A DNA stretch of 64,000 nucleotides from Halomarinibacterium sp041392205 (lineage in GTDB: Bacteria > Bacteroidota > Bacteroidia > Flavobacteriales > Flavobacteriaceae), in assembly GCA_041392205.1 (NCBI GenBank), contig JAWKMO010000004.1, positions 1 through 64,000 on the forward strand, read 5' to 3'. Below, one piece after another: positions 1 to 7,768 of the stretch. The notes beneath the pieces are model-generated. The model was not told the DNA's origin and ran no database searches. It saw only the letters and a program-made list of their open reading frames with translations. Both the position numbers and the translations under genes were made by a program. Within the stretch, counting starts at the first letter, position 1. Every line of letters begins with the position of its first letter.

Positions 1-12
1 TTGAGAAAAAAA

Positions 13-32
13 AGAGGGGTTTATTCCCCTCT
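13..32. terminator. Bidirectional intrinsic terminator
   Basis: A 7-bp G/C-rich stem (AGAGGGG/CCCCTCT) has a 6-nt loop. It is flanked by an A-run on the left and a T-run on the right, so it can terminate transcription on either strand. It closes the minus-strand operon ending with the small membrane protein at 107, and probably also a plus-strand gene lying to the left of the window. Confidence 0.85.
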
Positions 33-106
33 TTTTTTTCTTAAAATTGATTCTAAATAAAAAAATTATTAAAATTTTTATAAAAACACTTTCTATATTT
101 TAGCTA

Positions 107-340
107 TTAAAAAATGGCTTTCAAAATCAATTTTATACCGTGAAATAGTAAATAAATGGTTGCTCCCATAGAAATAATACCTAAAGGGAAAAATATATAT
201 AATGGAATGGTTTCTTTGTTAAGGAATGAAAAAGTAAGAATGTAGGTAGTAAGTACTAATAGAGGAATAGAAAGAGCCATTCTTTTTATTCCCTTTACCA
301 ATAGCTTTTTATCGGTTATTTTTTGATTAGTTTCCTTCAT
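107..340 (-). CDS. DUF6095-like small membrane protein
   Basis: A short protein of about 77 residues with two hydrophobic segments separated by a short polar turn, and a basic N-terminus (KETNQK..DKKLLVKGIKR). It resembles the flavobacterial DUF6095 family, whose function is unknown. I chose the ATG at 340 (MKETNQK) over an upstream ATG at 373, because the upstream one would lengthen the overlap with murQ from 14 to 47 nt and add a non-hydrophobic tail. The gene is last in the TonB receptor/DUF4249/murQ operon and is followed by a strong terminator. The family name is from memory; the two membrane spans are what the sequence shows. Confidence 0.75.
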   Translation of the reverse strand: MKETNQKITDKKLLVKGIKRMALSIPLLVLTTYILTFSFLNKETIPLYIFFPLGIISMGATIYLLFHGIKLILKAIF

Positions 341-1145
341 GATAGGTCTCAATTGCTTTTCGAACACTTCCATGTTTCTTTAATAAAAATGCTGCTTCAT
401 CCTCCAAAATATCCAATGCATCCATAATCATTCGCGTTCCTCTATTAACCAATTTATGATTGCTTAATTGCATATCGACCATTTTGTTCCCTTTTACTTT
501 TCCTAACTGTATCATAACGCTGGTTGATATCATATTTAGGACTAATTTTTGGGCTGTTCCGGCTTTCATTCGGGTACTTCCGGTAACAAATTCTGGACCT
601 ACTACAACGATAATGGGATATTGAGCCGTATTTGCAAGTGGACTGCTTTCGTTACAAGTAATACAACCTGTAAGAATATTGTTTTTATTGCATTTTTTTA
701 ATGCGCCAATTACATAGGGAGTGGTACCGGAAGCTGCAATACCAATAACTACATCCTTTACTGAAACCTCATTTTTTTGTAAATCTTCCCATCCTTGAGT
801 AATAGAATCTTCTGCAAACTCCACGGCTTTTCGAATAGCGGTATCACCACCCGCAATAAGACCAATGACAAGATCGTGGGAAACTCCAAACGTGGGAGGA
901 CATTCGCTTGCATCTAGGATACCTAATCTTCCACTGGTGCCAGCACCCAGATAAAATAACCTTCCCCCTTGATTTAGTCGTTCAATAATTTTTTTTGTGA
1001 GTTTTTCAATTTGTGGAATTGCTTTTTCAACCGCAAAAGGCACTGTTTTATCTTCAGAGTTTATATGTGTCAATAGTTCTTTGACAGACATATGCTCTAA
1101 GTTATGGTAATGTGAGTCTTCTTCAGTGGTCTTTTTAAAATTCAT
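327..1145 (-). CDS. murQ: N-acetylmuramic acid 6-phosphate etherase MurQ
   Basis: A cytoplasmic SIS-domain enzyme that cleaves the lactyl ether of MurNAc-6-phosphate to give GlcNAc-6-phosphate and D-lactate during peptidoglycan recycling. The 272-residue chain has the family's sugar-phosphate binding motif (YLGAGTSGRLG near residue 65), the DASECPPTFG segment just after it, and a second phosphate-binding loop (AASGTTPYV near 137). It is somewhat shorter than the roughly 300-residue E. coli enzyme, with the N-terminus trimmed. It lies 3 nt after the DUF4249 gene and overlaps the following membrane-protein gene by 14 nt, so it is cotranscribed with a TonB receptor pair. No EII MurP or anhMurNAc kinase is next to it. 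Confidence 0.93.
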   Translation of the reverse strand: MNFKKTTEEDSHYHNLEHMSVKELLTHINSEDKTVPFAVEKAIPQIEKLTKKIIERLNQGGRLFYLGAGTSGRLGILDASECPPTFGVSHDLVIGLIAGGDTAIRKAVEFAEDSITQGWEDLQKNEVSVKDVVIGIAASGTTPYVIGALKKCNKNNILTGCITCNESSPLANTAQYPIIVVVGPEFVTGSTRMKAGTAQKLVLNMISTSVMIQLGKVKGNKMVDMQLSNHKLVNRGTRMIMDALDILEDEAAFLLKKHGSVRKAIETYHEGN

Positions 1146-1148
1146 TTT

Positions 1149-2048
1149 TTATTGAATAACCAATGTTTTTTTGAATTCTTGTACTACGGCAAAATAGCCT
1201 AAAGGAAAATTATTGGGTTGCTCAACATTGTTGTACTGATTAATGTTGTCAATCCCTGTGACATCAAAAATATTTCCTCGCACAGTGGCGGCAGGTGTTT
1301 CAAAAGGTCCAAAACCTCCTTCGCTTTGTTCAATTAAGAGATTCATATAATTATAAAAACTTAAATCGGCTCCCAAAATACTAATTGTAATTTCGTCTCC
1401 AGGATTTAATGTTTCCTCATAAAAATAGGAAAAACTAAATGGCTGATTTTGATAGAATGTGTCTTCCGAAGGCAAAAAGTTTCCAAAACCAAAGTCGAAT
1501 ATATAATAGTTTTCTTTATCAGGTTGATCGATATAATAAATAATGACTTCGGTTTCATCTTCATTAAATAGGGTTCCATCGCCTTGCTCCAAATTTTCAA
1601 TTTCGACCGAAGTAGCATAGTACGTTTTGGCAGCATACCTGCGATCTTCATAATCAAGAATTAACCAAAAAGCAGTTTCATTTTGAATGGAATTGGTTCT
1701 AATGCGTTGATCTGAAGAAAAAGTAGGGTCGGGCTCATAAATTCCACTTCCGGGCTCCAGTTCGGCTAAATTTGAATAGGAACCATTTATGAGTTCTCCA
1801 AATTCATTTTCAACACCATAATAAATATAAATATCTTGAAGGTCTGAAACAACTTCTATGTTCTCAAAAAAAGAACTTGTTTTTGTTATTTTTATCTTAA
1901 CATCTACAAATTCCTGAGTGGTGTCAACTCTAATTAATGCATCCAAGACCAGTCTTGCATCCTCAGTAGGAACCTCTATTTCTACTACATCTTCGCAAGA
2001 TGAAAAGAGGACTCCCATAATACCGAGTATATAAATTAATTTATTCAT
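1149..2048 (-). CDS. DUF4249 outer-membrane lipoprotein
   Basis: A 299-residue lipoprotein: a short hydrophobic leader ends in the lipobox FSSC with the acylated cysteine at residue 18, followed by acidic residues. The rest is beta-rich and acidic with many Tyr and Asn residues, typical of DUF4249. In Bacteroidota, members of this family are almost always coded directly after a carboxypeptidase-regulatory-like TonB receptor, as here (3-nt spacing). It probably works as a surface partner of that receptor, much as SusD-type proteins serve SusC. The ligand is unknown and cannot be read from this sequence. Confidence 0.85.
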   Translation of the reverse strand: MNKLIYILGIMGVLFSSCEDVVEIEVPTEDARLVLDALIRVDTTQEFVDVKIKITKTSSFFENIEVVSDLQDIYIYYGVENEFGELINGSYSNLAELEPGSGIYEPDPTFSSDQRIRTNSIQNETAFWLILDYEDRRYAAKTYYATSVEIENLEQGDGTLFNEDETEVIIYYIDQPDKENYYIFDFGFGNFLPSEDTFYQNQPFSFSYFYEETLNPGDEITISILGADLSFYNYMNLLIEQSEGGFGPFETPAATVRGNIFDVTGIDNINQYNNVEQPNNFPLGYFAVVQEFKKTLVIQ

Positions 2049-2051
2049 CCC

Positions 2052-4418
2052 CTAAAATTTAAAATTATAAGTTACTGAGGGTACAATCCCAAAAATGGAG
2101 GTGCGTACCGCTTCATTTGCTCCCGTATCTTCATTTTGCCTAAAATTAATTGAAGCCGCATTTCTACGGTTATACAAATTATAAATACTAAAAACCCATT
2201 CACTGCTCCATTTTTTTTCCTTTTTTTGGGTGGGTGTATAATTTGCTGAAATATCTATCCTATGATACGCTGGTAAACGTTCTACATTTCGTAGACCATA
2301 ATAAGGAACAACAACATCCTGAAAGACAAATTGTCCAATGGGATAATTGGTGGGTCGCCCTGTTTGAAAAACAAAATTGGAGTTAAAAGTCCATGTATTA
2401 TTTAACTCGTAATTTGCATAAATTGAGATGTCATGAGGCTTGTCATAAGGCGTATTGTACCAATTTCCATTATTAATGCCGGTTTCATTTTCATTTCTAG
2501 GAGGCGTTCTTTGTTCTGATTTTGAGAGGGTATAAGAAACCCAACCTTGTAATTTTCCAGTGTTTTTTCGTAATAGTAATTCTAGGCCATAGGAACGTGC
2601 TTCACCATTTAAAATAACTTGTTCAATAGCATTATTTGCAATTAAATTAGCACCATCGATGTAGTCAATTCTATTTTGAATTTCTTTAAAATATACTTCT
2701 GTTTCAAGGGTATAATCTCTATGGTATAAATTTTTAAACACTCCAAAAGCATATTGATCCAGCAATTGGGGTTTTACATAAGGCCCACTAGGTGTCCAAA
2801 CATCTAATGGGGTAGGAGAACTGGTATTTGAAAGCAAATGAAGGTATTGCGAAAGTCTTGTATAGCTTGCTTTTATTGAAAGGTCATCATTAAAGGCGTA
2901 GGCTGCTGAAACTCTGGGTTCAAAATTGGTATACGATTTTAATTGGTCACTTCTTGAGGATGCAATAGTTTCAATGGGTTCTCCTTCTTTATAAACTAAA
3001 GTAAAGGGGTCAAAATCTACCGGATTATTGTCTTTGTAGACATTTATTTCATCTTGTCCAAAACGGATAAAATGACTTACCCGCACTCCATATTCTACAT
3101 TTAATTTAGGGGATAATTTTTGCTCAACATCTACATACAATGCAGACTCGTTTGCATATTTTTTTATGAGTTGTTCGGCTACAATACCAGATTCAGGATT
3201 GTTTGGTATTATTTTACCAGGATTAAAACTGTAGTAAATGTTATTGAGCCCGTAATTTACCTGAAGTTTATCGGTTATATAATGTTTTAAATCGTATTTT
3301 AAATTAAAATTTTGAATGCCAGAATTCCATTTAAATCCAACAAAATCAAGTTCTAAACCATAGTAATAATCAGAATAAATGAGGGAAAGGTTTGAAAACA
3401 GTTTGTCATTAAAAATATGGTTCCATCGAAAATTACCCACGGCATTTCCATACGTATTTACAAAACTATCATTAATACTAAAAAGATCCCTTCCAAAATA
3501 CCCTGAAAGAAAAATATTGTTATTGTCATTGATTCTGTAATTCAATTTGGTGTTTAAATCATAAAAATAAGCACTGTTATTAATATCAAAAAGGGGTAAA
3601 AACAAATGTGCATAGGAAGCTCTTCCGCCCACTAAGAAAGCAGCTTTGTCTTTTAAAATAGGTCCTTCGGCCAATAATCTACTCGCTACAATACCTATTC
3701 CGCCATTAAATTTTAATGCTTTACTGTTTCCTTCTTTCTGAAAGATTTCTAATACCGATGAAACCCTTCCGCCATAACGAGAGGGAATACTTCCTTTAAA
3801 CAATTTTACATCCTTTATAGCGTCTGGATTAAATACCGAGAAGAAACCAAATAAATGCGAAGAATTAAAAATAGTGGCTTCGTCTAAAAGAATAAGGTTT
3901 TGATCTGCTGCTCCCCCTCTAACATTAAATCCAGAAGCCCCTTCCCCAGCATTTGAAACTCCAGGCAATAGTAAAAGAGCCTTTATAACATCGGCTTCTC
4001 CTAAAACCACAGGAATACTTTTTATGGTTCCTGCTGTTAACGTATTCACACTCATTTGTGGAGCTTTTATGTTGGCACGTTCTACATCGGCGGTAATGAT
4101 TACTTCTTCCAGTTGTTCAGTATCATTTTTAAGGGAAATATTTAGGGTTATATTTTTATTAAGAGCCACATTTTGTTGCTGTGTTACAAATCCCAAACTA
4201 CTAAAAAGGACCTCATAGTTGCCTGAAGGAAGGGTGATAGAATAAAAACCATACTCATTGGTAATGGTCCCAGTTTGTAATTCAGGAATAATTACATTTA
4301 CCCCTATTAAAGTTTCTCCTGTGGCTTCCTCTAAAAGGGTTCCATTAAGCGTAAACTTTTCTTGGCTATAACTATAAATACTGAAAAGAAAATAGAGAAG
4401 ATATAGTGTTTTTTTCAA
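2052..4418 (-). CDS. TonB-dependent receptor with N-terminal carboxypeptidase-like domain
   Basis: An outer-membrane active transporter. A signal peptide ending YSYSQ is followed by a CarboxypepD_reg-like beta-sandwich (about 20-105), a plug domain (about 130-235, with FNVRGGAADQNLILLDEA) and a beta-barrel running to a C-terminal phenylalanine. About 788 residues. The longest frame begins at a TTG at 4437-4439, but that codon is part of a perfect -7 promoter box (TACTTTTG, 4437-4444), so it cannot be in the mRNA. I therefore place the start at the next in-frame TTG (4418), which gives a normal leader beginning KKTLYLLYF. It heads an operon with DUF4249 and murQ. The substrate is unknown; the murQ link hints at an amino-sugar or peptidoglycan fragment, which is inference only. 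Confidence 0.88.
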   Translation of the reverse strand: MKKTLYLLYFLFSIYSYSQEKFTLNGTLLEEATGETLIGVNVIIPELQTGTITNEYGFYSITLPSGNYEVLFSSLGFVTQQQNVALNKNITLNISLKNDTEQLEEVIITADVERANIKAPQMSVNTLTAGTIKSIPVVLGEADVIKALLLLPGVSNAGEGASGFNVRGGAADQNLILLDEATIFNSSHLFGFFSVFNPDAIKDVKLFKGSIPSRYGGRVSSVLEIFQKEGNSKALKFNGGIGIVASRLLAEGPILKDKAAFLVGGRASYAHLFLPLFDINNSAYFYDLNTKLNYRINDNNNIFLSGYFGRDLFSINDSFVNTYGNAVGNFRWNHIFNDKLFSNLSLIYSDYYYGLELDFVGFKWNSGIQNFNLKYDLKHYITDKLQVNYGLNNIYYSFNPGKIIPNNPESGIVAEQLIKKYANESALYVDVEQKLSPKLNVEYGVRVSHFIRFGQDEINVYKDNNPVDFDPFTLVYKEGEPIETIASSRSDQLKSYTNFEPRVSAAYAFNDDLSIKASYTRLSQYLHLLSNTSSPTPLDVWTPSGPYVKPQLLDQYAFGVFKNLYHRDYTLETEVYFKEIQNRIDYIDGANLIANNAIEQVILNGEARSYGLELLLRKNTGKLQGWVSYTLSKSEQRTPPRNENETGINNGNWYNTPYDKPHDISIYANYELNNTWTFNSNFVFQTGRPTNYPIGQFVFQDVVVPYYGLRNVERLPAYHRIDISANYTPTQKKEKKWSSEWVFSIYNLYNRRNAASINFRQNEDTGANEAVRTSIFGIVPSVTYNFKF

Positions 4419-4436
4419 TGCTATGCATGTTTCTCT

Positions 4437-4444
4437 CAAAAGTA
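4437..4444 (-). promoter_or_regulatory. Promoter -7 box for the TonB receptor operon
   Basis: On the minus strand the sequence is TACTTTTG, a perfect match to the Bacteroidota TAnnTTTG element. It lies about 18 nt upstream of the TTG start proposed at 4418. No TTG is seen at the usual -33 distance; that place is taken by the icd terminator. Confidence 0.55.
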
Positions 4445-4460
4445 ATAGATTGGAGCCAAT

Positions 4461-4493
4461 AAAAAAAGTGCTTTAATAGAAAGCACTTTTTTT
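4461..4493 (-). terminator. Intrinsic terminator of icd
   Basis: A perfect 14-bp inverted repeat (4461-4474 with 4480-4493) has a 5-nt loop and runs of A and T at its ends. It lies 24 nt after the icd stop codon and just before the TonB receptor promoter. Confidence 0.9.
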
Positions 4494-4517
4494 AACAATC
4501 ATTTATAGTTTTGGTAG

Positions 4518-6737
4518 CTATTCTAAAATGGAATTTAATGTAGTACTAGCTCTCATTTCTTTATTCACTAAGTTTTCACTTGGGTAATAATAGCCATCAA
4601 TAGTGACGGAGTGTCCTTGAGCAGCAAGTAACTCTTCCAAAATTGTAAATTCATTCTCTTTTAATTGGGAGGCAATAGGAGCAAACTGTTTTTTCAAATC
4701 GGAATCTTTATCTTGTTTGGAAAGCGCTTCGGCCCAATATAAAGCTAAATAAAAATGGCTTCCTCTATTATCCAGTTCGTTTACTTTTCGAGAAGGAGAT
4801 TTTCCATTTTCAAGTAATTTTTCTGTGGCTTGATCTAAAGTTTCAGAAAGGACTAAGGCTTTTGGATTATTAAAAGTTTCTCCTAAATGTTCTAACGAAA
4901 CGGCAAGGGCTAAAAATTCTCCTAAAGAATCCCAACGTAAATGGCCCTCTTCTAGAAACTGCTCCACATGTTTGGGAGCAGAACCTCCCGCGCCGGTTTC
5001 AAACAACCCGCCGCCATTCATTAAAGGTACAATGGAAAGCATTTTGGCACTGGTTCCCAATTCTAGGATGGGAAATAAATCGGTGAGATAATCCCGAAGT
5101 ACATTTCCTGTTACCGAAATGGTGTTTTCACCTCTTTTAACTCTTTCTAAGGTATAAATCGTTGCTTTTTCGGGAGATAGAATTTGAATATCTAAACCTT
5201 CAGTATCATACTTTTTTAAGTAAAGCTGCACTTTTTTTATAATCTGAAAATCATGAGCACGGGCTTCATCTAGCCAAAAAACAGTTGGCCATTGGGTAGC
5301 TCTTGCTCTATTGACAGCCAATTTTACCCAATCTTGAATTGGGGCATCTTTTACTTGACACATACGCCAGATATCTCCTTGCGCAACTTTGTGCTCCATA
5401 AGCAAAGTGCCTTCTTGATCGATTACCTTTACGGTACCTTCTTTTGGGATTTCAAAAGTTTTATCGTGAGACCCATATTCTTCTGCTTTTTGAGCCATCA
5501 AACCTACATTAGGAACAGTTCCCATAGTGGTGGGATCAAATGCGCCATGTTTTTTGCAAAAGCTAATTGTTGCTTCATATATAGAGGCGTAGCTACTATC
5601 GGGGATAACGGCTTTGGTATCTTGTAACGTTCCATTTTTATCCCACATTTTACCCGAAGAACGAATCATTGCTGGCATGGAAGCGTCAATAATCACATCA
5701 CTAGGTACGTGAAGGTTTGTAATTCCTTTATCGCTATTCACCATAGCCAAATCTGGACCTTGGTTTAAAATACGTTGTATATCTTTTTCGATTTCGGATC
5801 TTTTTTCTGAAGATAGCTCGTCAAGTTTACTTGTTAAATCCCCAAAACCATTTCGAACATCTACTCCTATTTCTTCAAAAGTAAGTTGGTGTTTTTGGAA
5901 CAATTCCGAAAAGAAAACTGCTACCGCATAACCAAAAATAATAGGGTCACTCACCTTCATCATCGTGGCTTTCAAATGCAAAGAAAACAAGACCTTTTTT
6001 TCTTTAGCATCCTTAACTTGTGCTGCAAGAAAAGTAAGTAATGCTTTTTTCTCCATTACCGTACCATCAATTATTTCACCTTCTAAAACGGGTACAGATT
6101 CTTTTAAAACAATTTCATTCCCTGTGGTATCCACTAAAATAATTTTTATCCTTCCCGCTTTATTAATAGTAAGCGATTTTTCATTATGAAAAAAGTCACC
6201 ACTTTCCATGGTGGCTACATGAGTTTTGGAATTACTATTCCAAGCTCCCATACTATGCGGATTTTTTTTGGCATAGTTTTTCACTGCCAAAGGGGCACGT
6301 CTGTCACTATTACCTTCCCGTAGTACAGGGTTTACAGCACTTCCTTTTATTTTATCGTATTTTATTTTTATGTTTTTTTCTTCGTCGGTTTTGGGATCTT
6401 CAGGGTAATTAGGAAGGGAGTATCCTTTGTGTTGTAATTCAGAAATGGCCTCCAAGAGTTGTGGAATAGAGGCGCTAATGTTGGGTAATTTTATGATGTT
6501 GGCATCTGGCATTTTTGCCAATTCGCCCAATTCGCTAAGAGCATCTTCTAAGCGTTGTTTCTCCGAAAGATATTCTGGGAATGAGGCTATAATTCGCCCG
6601 GCTAAGGATATGTCTCTAGTTTCAACATCAATATTTGATGACTTAGTAAAGAATTTTATAATGGGGAGTAAAGAATGAGTTGCTAAAAAGGGAGCTTCAT
6701 CGGTTTTTGTATAGATAATCTTGGCGTTTTTTGTCAT
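4518..6737 (-). CDS. icd: Isocitrate dehydrogenase (NADP+), monomeric type
   Basis: A TCA-cycle enzyme that oxidatively decarboxylates isocitrate to 2-oxoglutarate with NADP+. The 739-residue length and the start (KNAKIIYTKTDEAPFLATHSLL) identify the monomeric class (IDH-II), not the 420-residue dimeric enzyme. Family landmarks are present throughout: NYPEDPKTDEE near 130, GSAVNPVLREGNSDRRAP near 150, DGTVMEKKALL near 225, and ETGAGGSAPKHVEQ near 580. It is a single-gene unit with its own consensus promoter (6782-6812) and a strong terminator. The 562-bp spacer upstream is the longest non-coding stretch in the window. Confidence 0.97.
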   Translation of the reverse strand: MTKNAKIIYTKTDEAPFLATHSLLPIIKFFTKSSNIDVETRDISLAGRIIASFPEYLSEKQRLEDALSELGELAKMPDANIIKLPNISASIPQLLEAISELQHKGYSLPNYPEDPKTDEEKNIKIKYDKIKGSAVNPVLREGNSDRRAPLAVKNYAKKNPHSMGAWNSNSKTHVATMESGDFFHNEKSLTINKAGRIKIILVDTTGNEIVLKESVPVLEGEIIDGTVMEKKALLTFLAAQVKDAKEKKVLFSLHLKATMMKVSDPIIFGYAVAVFFSELFQKHQLTFEEIGVDVRNGFGDLTSKLDELSSEKRSEIEKDIQRILNQGPDLAMVNSDKGITNLHVPSDVIIDASMPAMIRSSGKMWDKNGTLQDTKAVIPDSSYASIYEATISFCKKHGAFDPTTMGTVPNVGLMAQKAEEYGSHDKTFEIPKEGTVKVIDQEGTLLMEHKVAQGDIWRMCQVKDAPIQDWVKLAVNRARATQWPTVFWLDEARAHDFQIIKKVQLYLKKYDTEGLDIQILSPEKATIYTLERVKRGENTISVTGNVLRDYLTDLFPILELGTSAKMLSIVPLMNGGGLFETGAGGSAPKHVEQFLEEGHLRWDSLGEFLALAVSLEHLGETFNNPKALVLSETLDQATEKLLENGKSPSRKVNELDNRGSHFYLALYWAEALSKQDKDSDLKKQFAPIASQLKENEFTILEELLAAQGHSVTIDGYYYPSENLVNKEMRASTTLNSILE

Positions 6738-6781
6738 AGGTTGGTATTTTCAAAATTTCTAATGCCCCTGTAAAAGGCTTG

Positions 6782-6812
6782 CAAATATACAATTTACGAC
6801 GCTAGGTTTCAA
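6782..6812 (-). promoter_or_regulatory. icd promoter
   Basis: On the minus strand, TTG (6812-6810), a 20-bp spacer and TATATTTG (6789-6782) match both the -33 and -7 elements of Bacteroidota housekeeping promoters. The predicted 5' leader is about 40 nt. Confidence 0.8.
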
Positions 6813-6860
6813 GAAATATACAAGTTAGAAATAAAAGAGTGTGCCTAATAAAACCAAGAA

Positions 6861-6896
6861 AAGCCATATCATTGTATTGCTACTTTGATATGGCTT
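6861..6896. repeat. 11-bp perfect inverted repeat
   Basis: AAGCCATATCA (6861-6871) pairs with TGATATGGCTT (6886-6896) across a 14-nt loop. No T-run follows on the plus strand, so it is not a standard terminator. It lies upstream of the icd promoter, with no gene reading into it from the left. Confidence 0.6.
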
Positions 6897-7075
6897 CTTG
6901 TGAACCAAATCGTTACCAACCAACCTTTACGGTTCAAGACAGGTTTATTATACCCCTGTAGCTGTGATTTGCTTCAATGAGTGTTTGTTTAAGAAGTATT
7001 ACTGATTATAAAATCAATCTAACTTTTCAAAATTCACACTCAATCTCTTTTAATCTGTTCGCATAATTCACGTAG

Positions 7076-7146
7076 TAAATTTGCGTTTTAAGCAATTAAA
7101 AAAGATGTATAAAGAACGTTACTTTAAGGTATCTCCACGATTGTAA
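7076..7146 (+). other. Possible 13-codon leader peptide or small RNA start
   Basis: A perfect -7 box TAAATTTG (7076-7083) is followed 21 nt later by ATG (7105) and a 13-codon ORF encoding MYKERYFKVSPRL, then TAA. No plus-strand gene follows, because the next genes read the other way. An 8-bp AT stem capped by GCAA (7181-7200) lies downstream. It may be a small-RNA transcription unit or a chance ORF. No clear TTG is found at -33. Confidence 0.25.
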
Positions 7147-7220
7147 AATCATTTTGATAGTGCTAATGTAGTGCAAGAATTATAAAATGCAAATTTTATA
7201 ACCCACTAAATAATAACACT

Positions 7221-7253
7221 TTATCAACCTGGGTTATTAACAATTGTGAATAA
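7221..7253. other. Cluster of three DnaA-box-like 9-mers
   Basis: TTATCAACC (7221-7229) and TTATTAACA (7234-7242) are on the plus strand. TTATTCACA is on the minus strand (7253-7245). The last matches the relaxed consensus TTATNCACA; the other two differ from TTATCCACA at two positions each. The spacing and arrangement resemble bacterial origin cores, but the copies are few and degenerate. Confidence 0.35.
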
Positions 7254-7279
7254 AAAAAGTGGCTTTATAGCCACTTTTT
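7254..7279 (-). terminator. Intrinsic terminator of rplS
   Basis: An 11-bp perfect stem (AAAAAGTGGCT with AGCCACTTTTT) has a 4-nt loop and is followed on the minus strand by a T-run. It starts 20 nt after the rplS stop codon. Confidence 0.9.
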
Positions 7280-7299
7280 AAAGTTTTAGTGATAGGATA

Positions 7300-7650
7300 T
7301 TAATATCTCGCTTCTTTAATTCTTGCCTTTTTACCAGTTAGACCTCTAAAGTAATAAATACGTTTTCTGCGAACGCTACCTACTTTATTTACTTCAATTT
7401 TTTGAAGCGCAGGGAGGTTAATTGGAAAAATACGTTCTACACCCACAGTACCAGACATTTTTCTAATAGTAAAAGTTTTGGTAAGCCCCGTTCCTTTTAC
7501 TTGTATCACAACCCCTCTAAAAAACTGTGTTCTGGTTTTTTCACCTTCACGTATTTCGTAGTATACGGTAATGGTATCTCCAGCAGAGAAAGCTGGGAAT
7601 TCTTTTTTGGTTACAAATTCGTCTTGAACAAATTTAATTAACGATTCCAT
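7300..7650 (-). CDS. rplS: 50S ribosomal protein L19
   Basis: A large-subunit protein at the 30S-50S interface. The 116-residue chain has the L19 signatures: FSAGDTITVYYEIREGEKTR, then FRGVVIQVKGTGLTKTFTIRK, GVERIFPINLP and the basic tail VRRKRIYYFRGLTGKKARIKE. The reading frame is open further upstream, to 7725. The ATG at 7650 is the start, because the predicted promoter (7723-7752) lies inside that extension and L19 normally begins ESLIKFVQDEF. Usually rplS directly follows trmD; here a dps gene lies between them and rplS has its own promoter and a leader of about 65 nt. Confidence 0.97.
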   Translation of the reverse strand: MESLIKFVQDEFVTKKEFPAFSAGDTITVYYEIREGEKTRTQFFRGVVIQVKGTGLTKTFTIRKMSGTVGVERIFPINLPALQKIEVNKVGSVRRKRIYYFRGLTGKKARIKEARY

Positions 7651-7722
7651 AATTCTAATTTCAAAATGGTTAAGCTTAAAACAACATTCACGGATTTCGC
7701 CAGAGGTTGGAATAAGTGGGTG

Positions 7723-7752
7723 CAAAAATACACATTTTTACACTTTTAGCAA
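7723..7752 (-). promoter_or_regulatory. rplS promoter
   Basis: On the minus strand, TTG (7752-7750), a 19-bp spacer and TATTTTTG (7730-7723) fit the Bacteroidota consensus perfectly. A 5' leader of about 65-70 nt is predicted before the rplS ATG at 7650. Confidence 0.8.
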
Positions 7753-7768
7753 CTTTAATGGCTATTTT

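Larger units (their letters stand above)
6738..7299. other. 562-bp intergenic region between icd and rplS
   Basis: No gene of normal size fits here on either strand. Seen within it are the icd promoter (6782-6812), an 11-bp inverted repeat (6861-6871 with 6886-6896), a perfect plus-strand TAAATTTG box (7076-7083) before a 13-codon ORF (7105-7146), an 8-bp hairpin with a GCAA loop (7181-7200), an 8-bp inverted repeat (7198-7205 with 7230-7237), three DnaA-box-like 9-mers (7221-7253), and the rplS terminator (7254-7279). This is dense structure for a simple spacer. A replication origin, a small RNA or a decayed locus are all possible. Confidence 0.7.

Noticed and set aside
6931..6940. GGTTCAAGAC resembling a tRNA T-loop
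   Set aside because: No acceptor, D or anticodon stems can be paired at the right distances on either strand.
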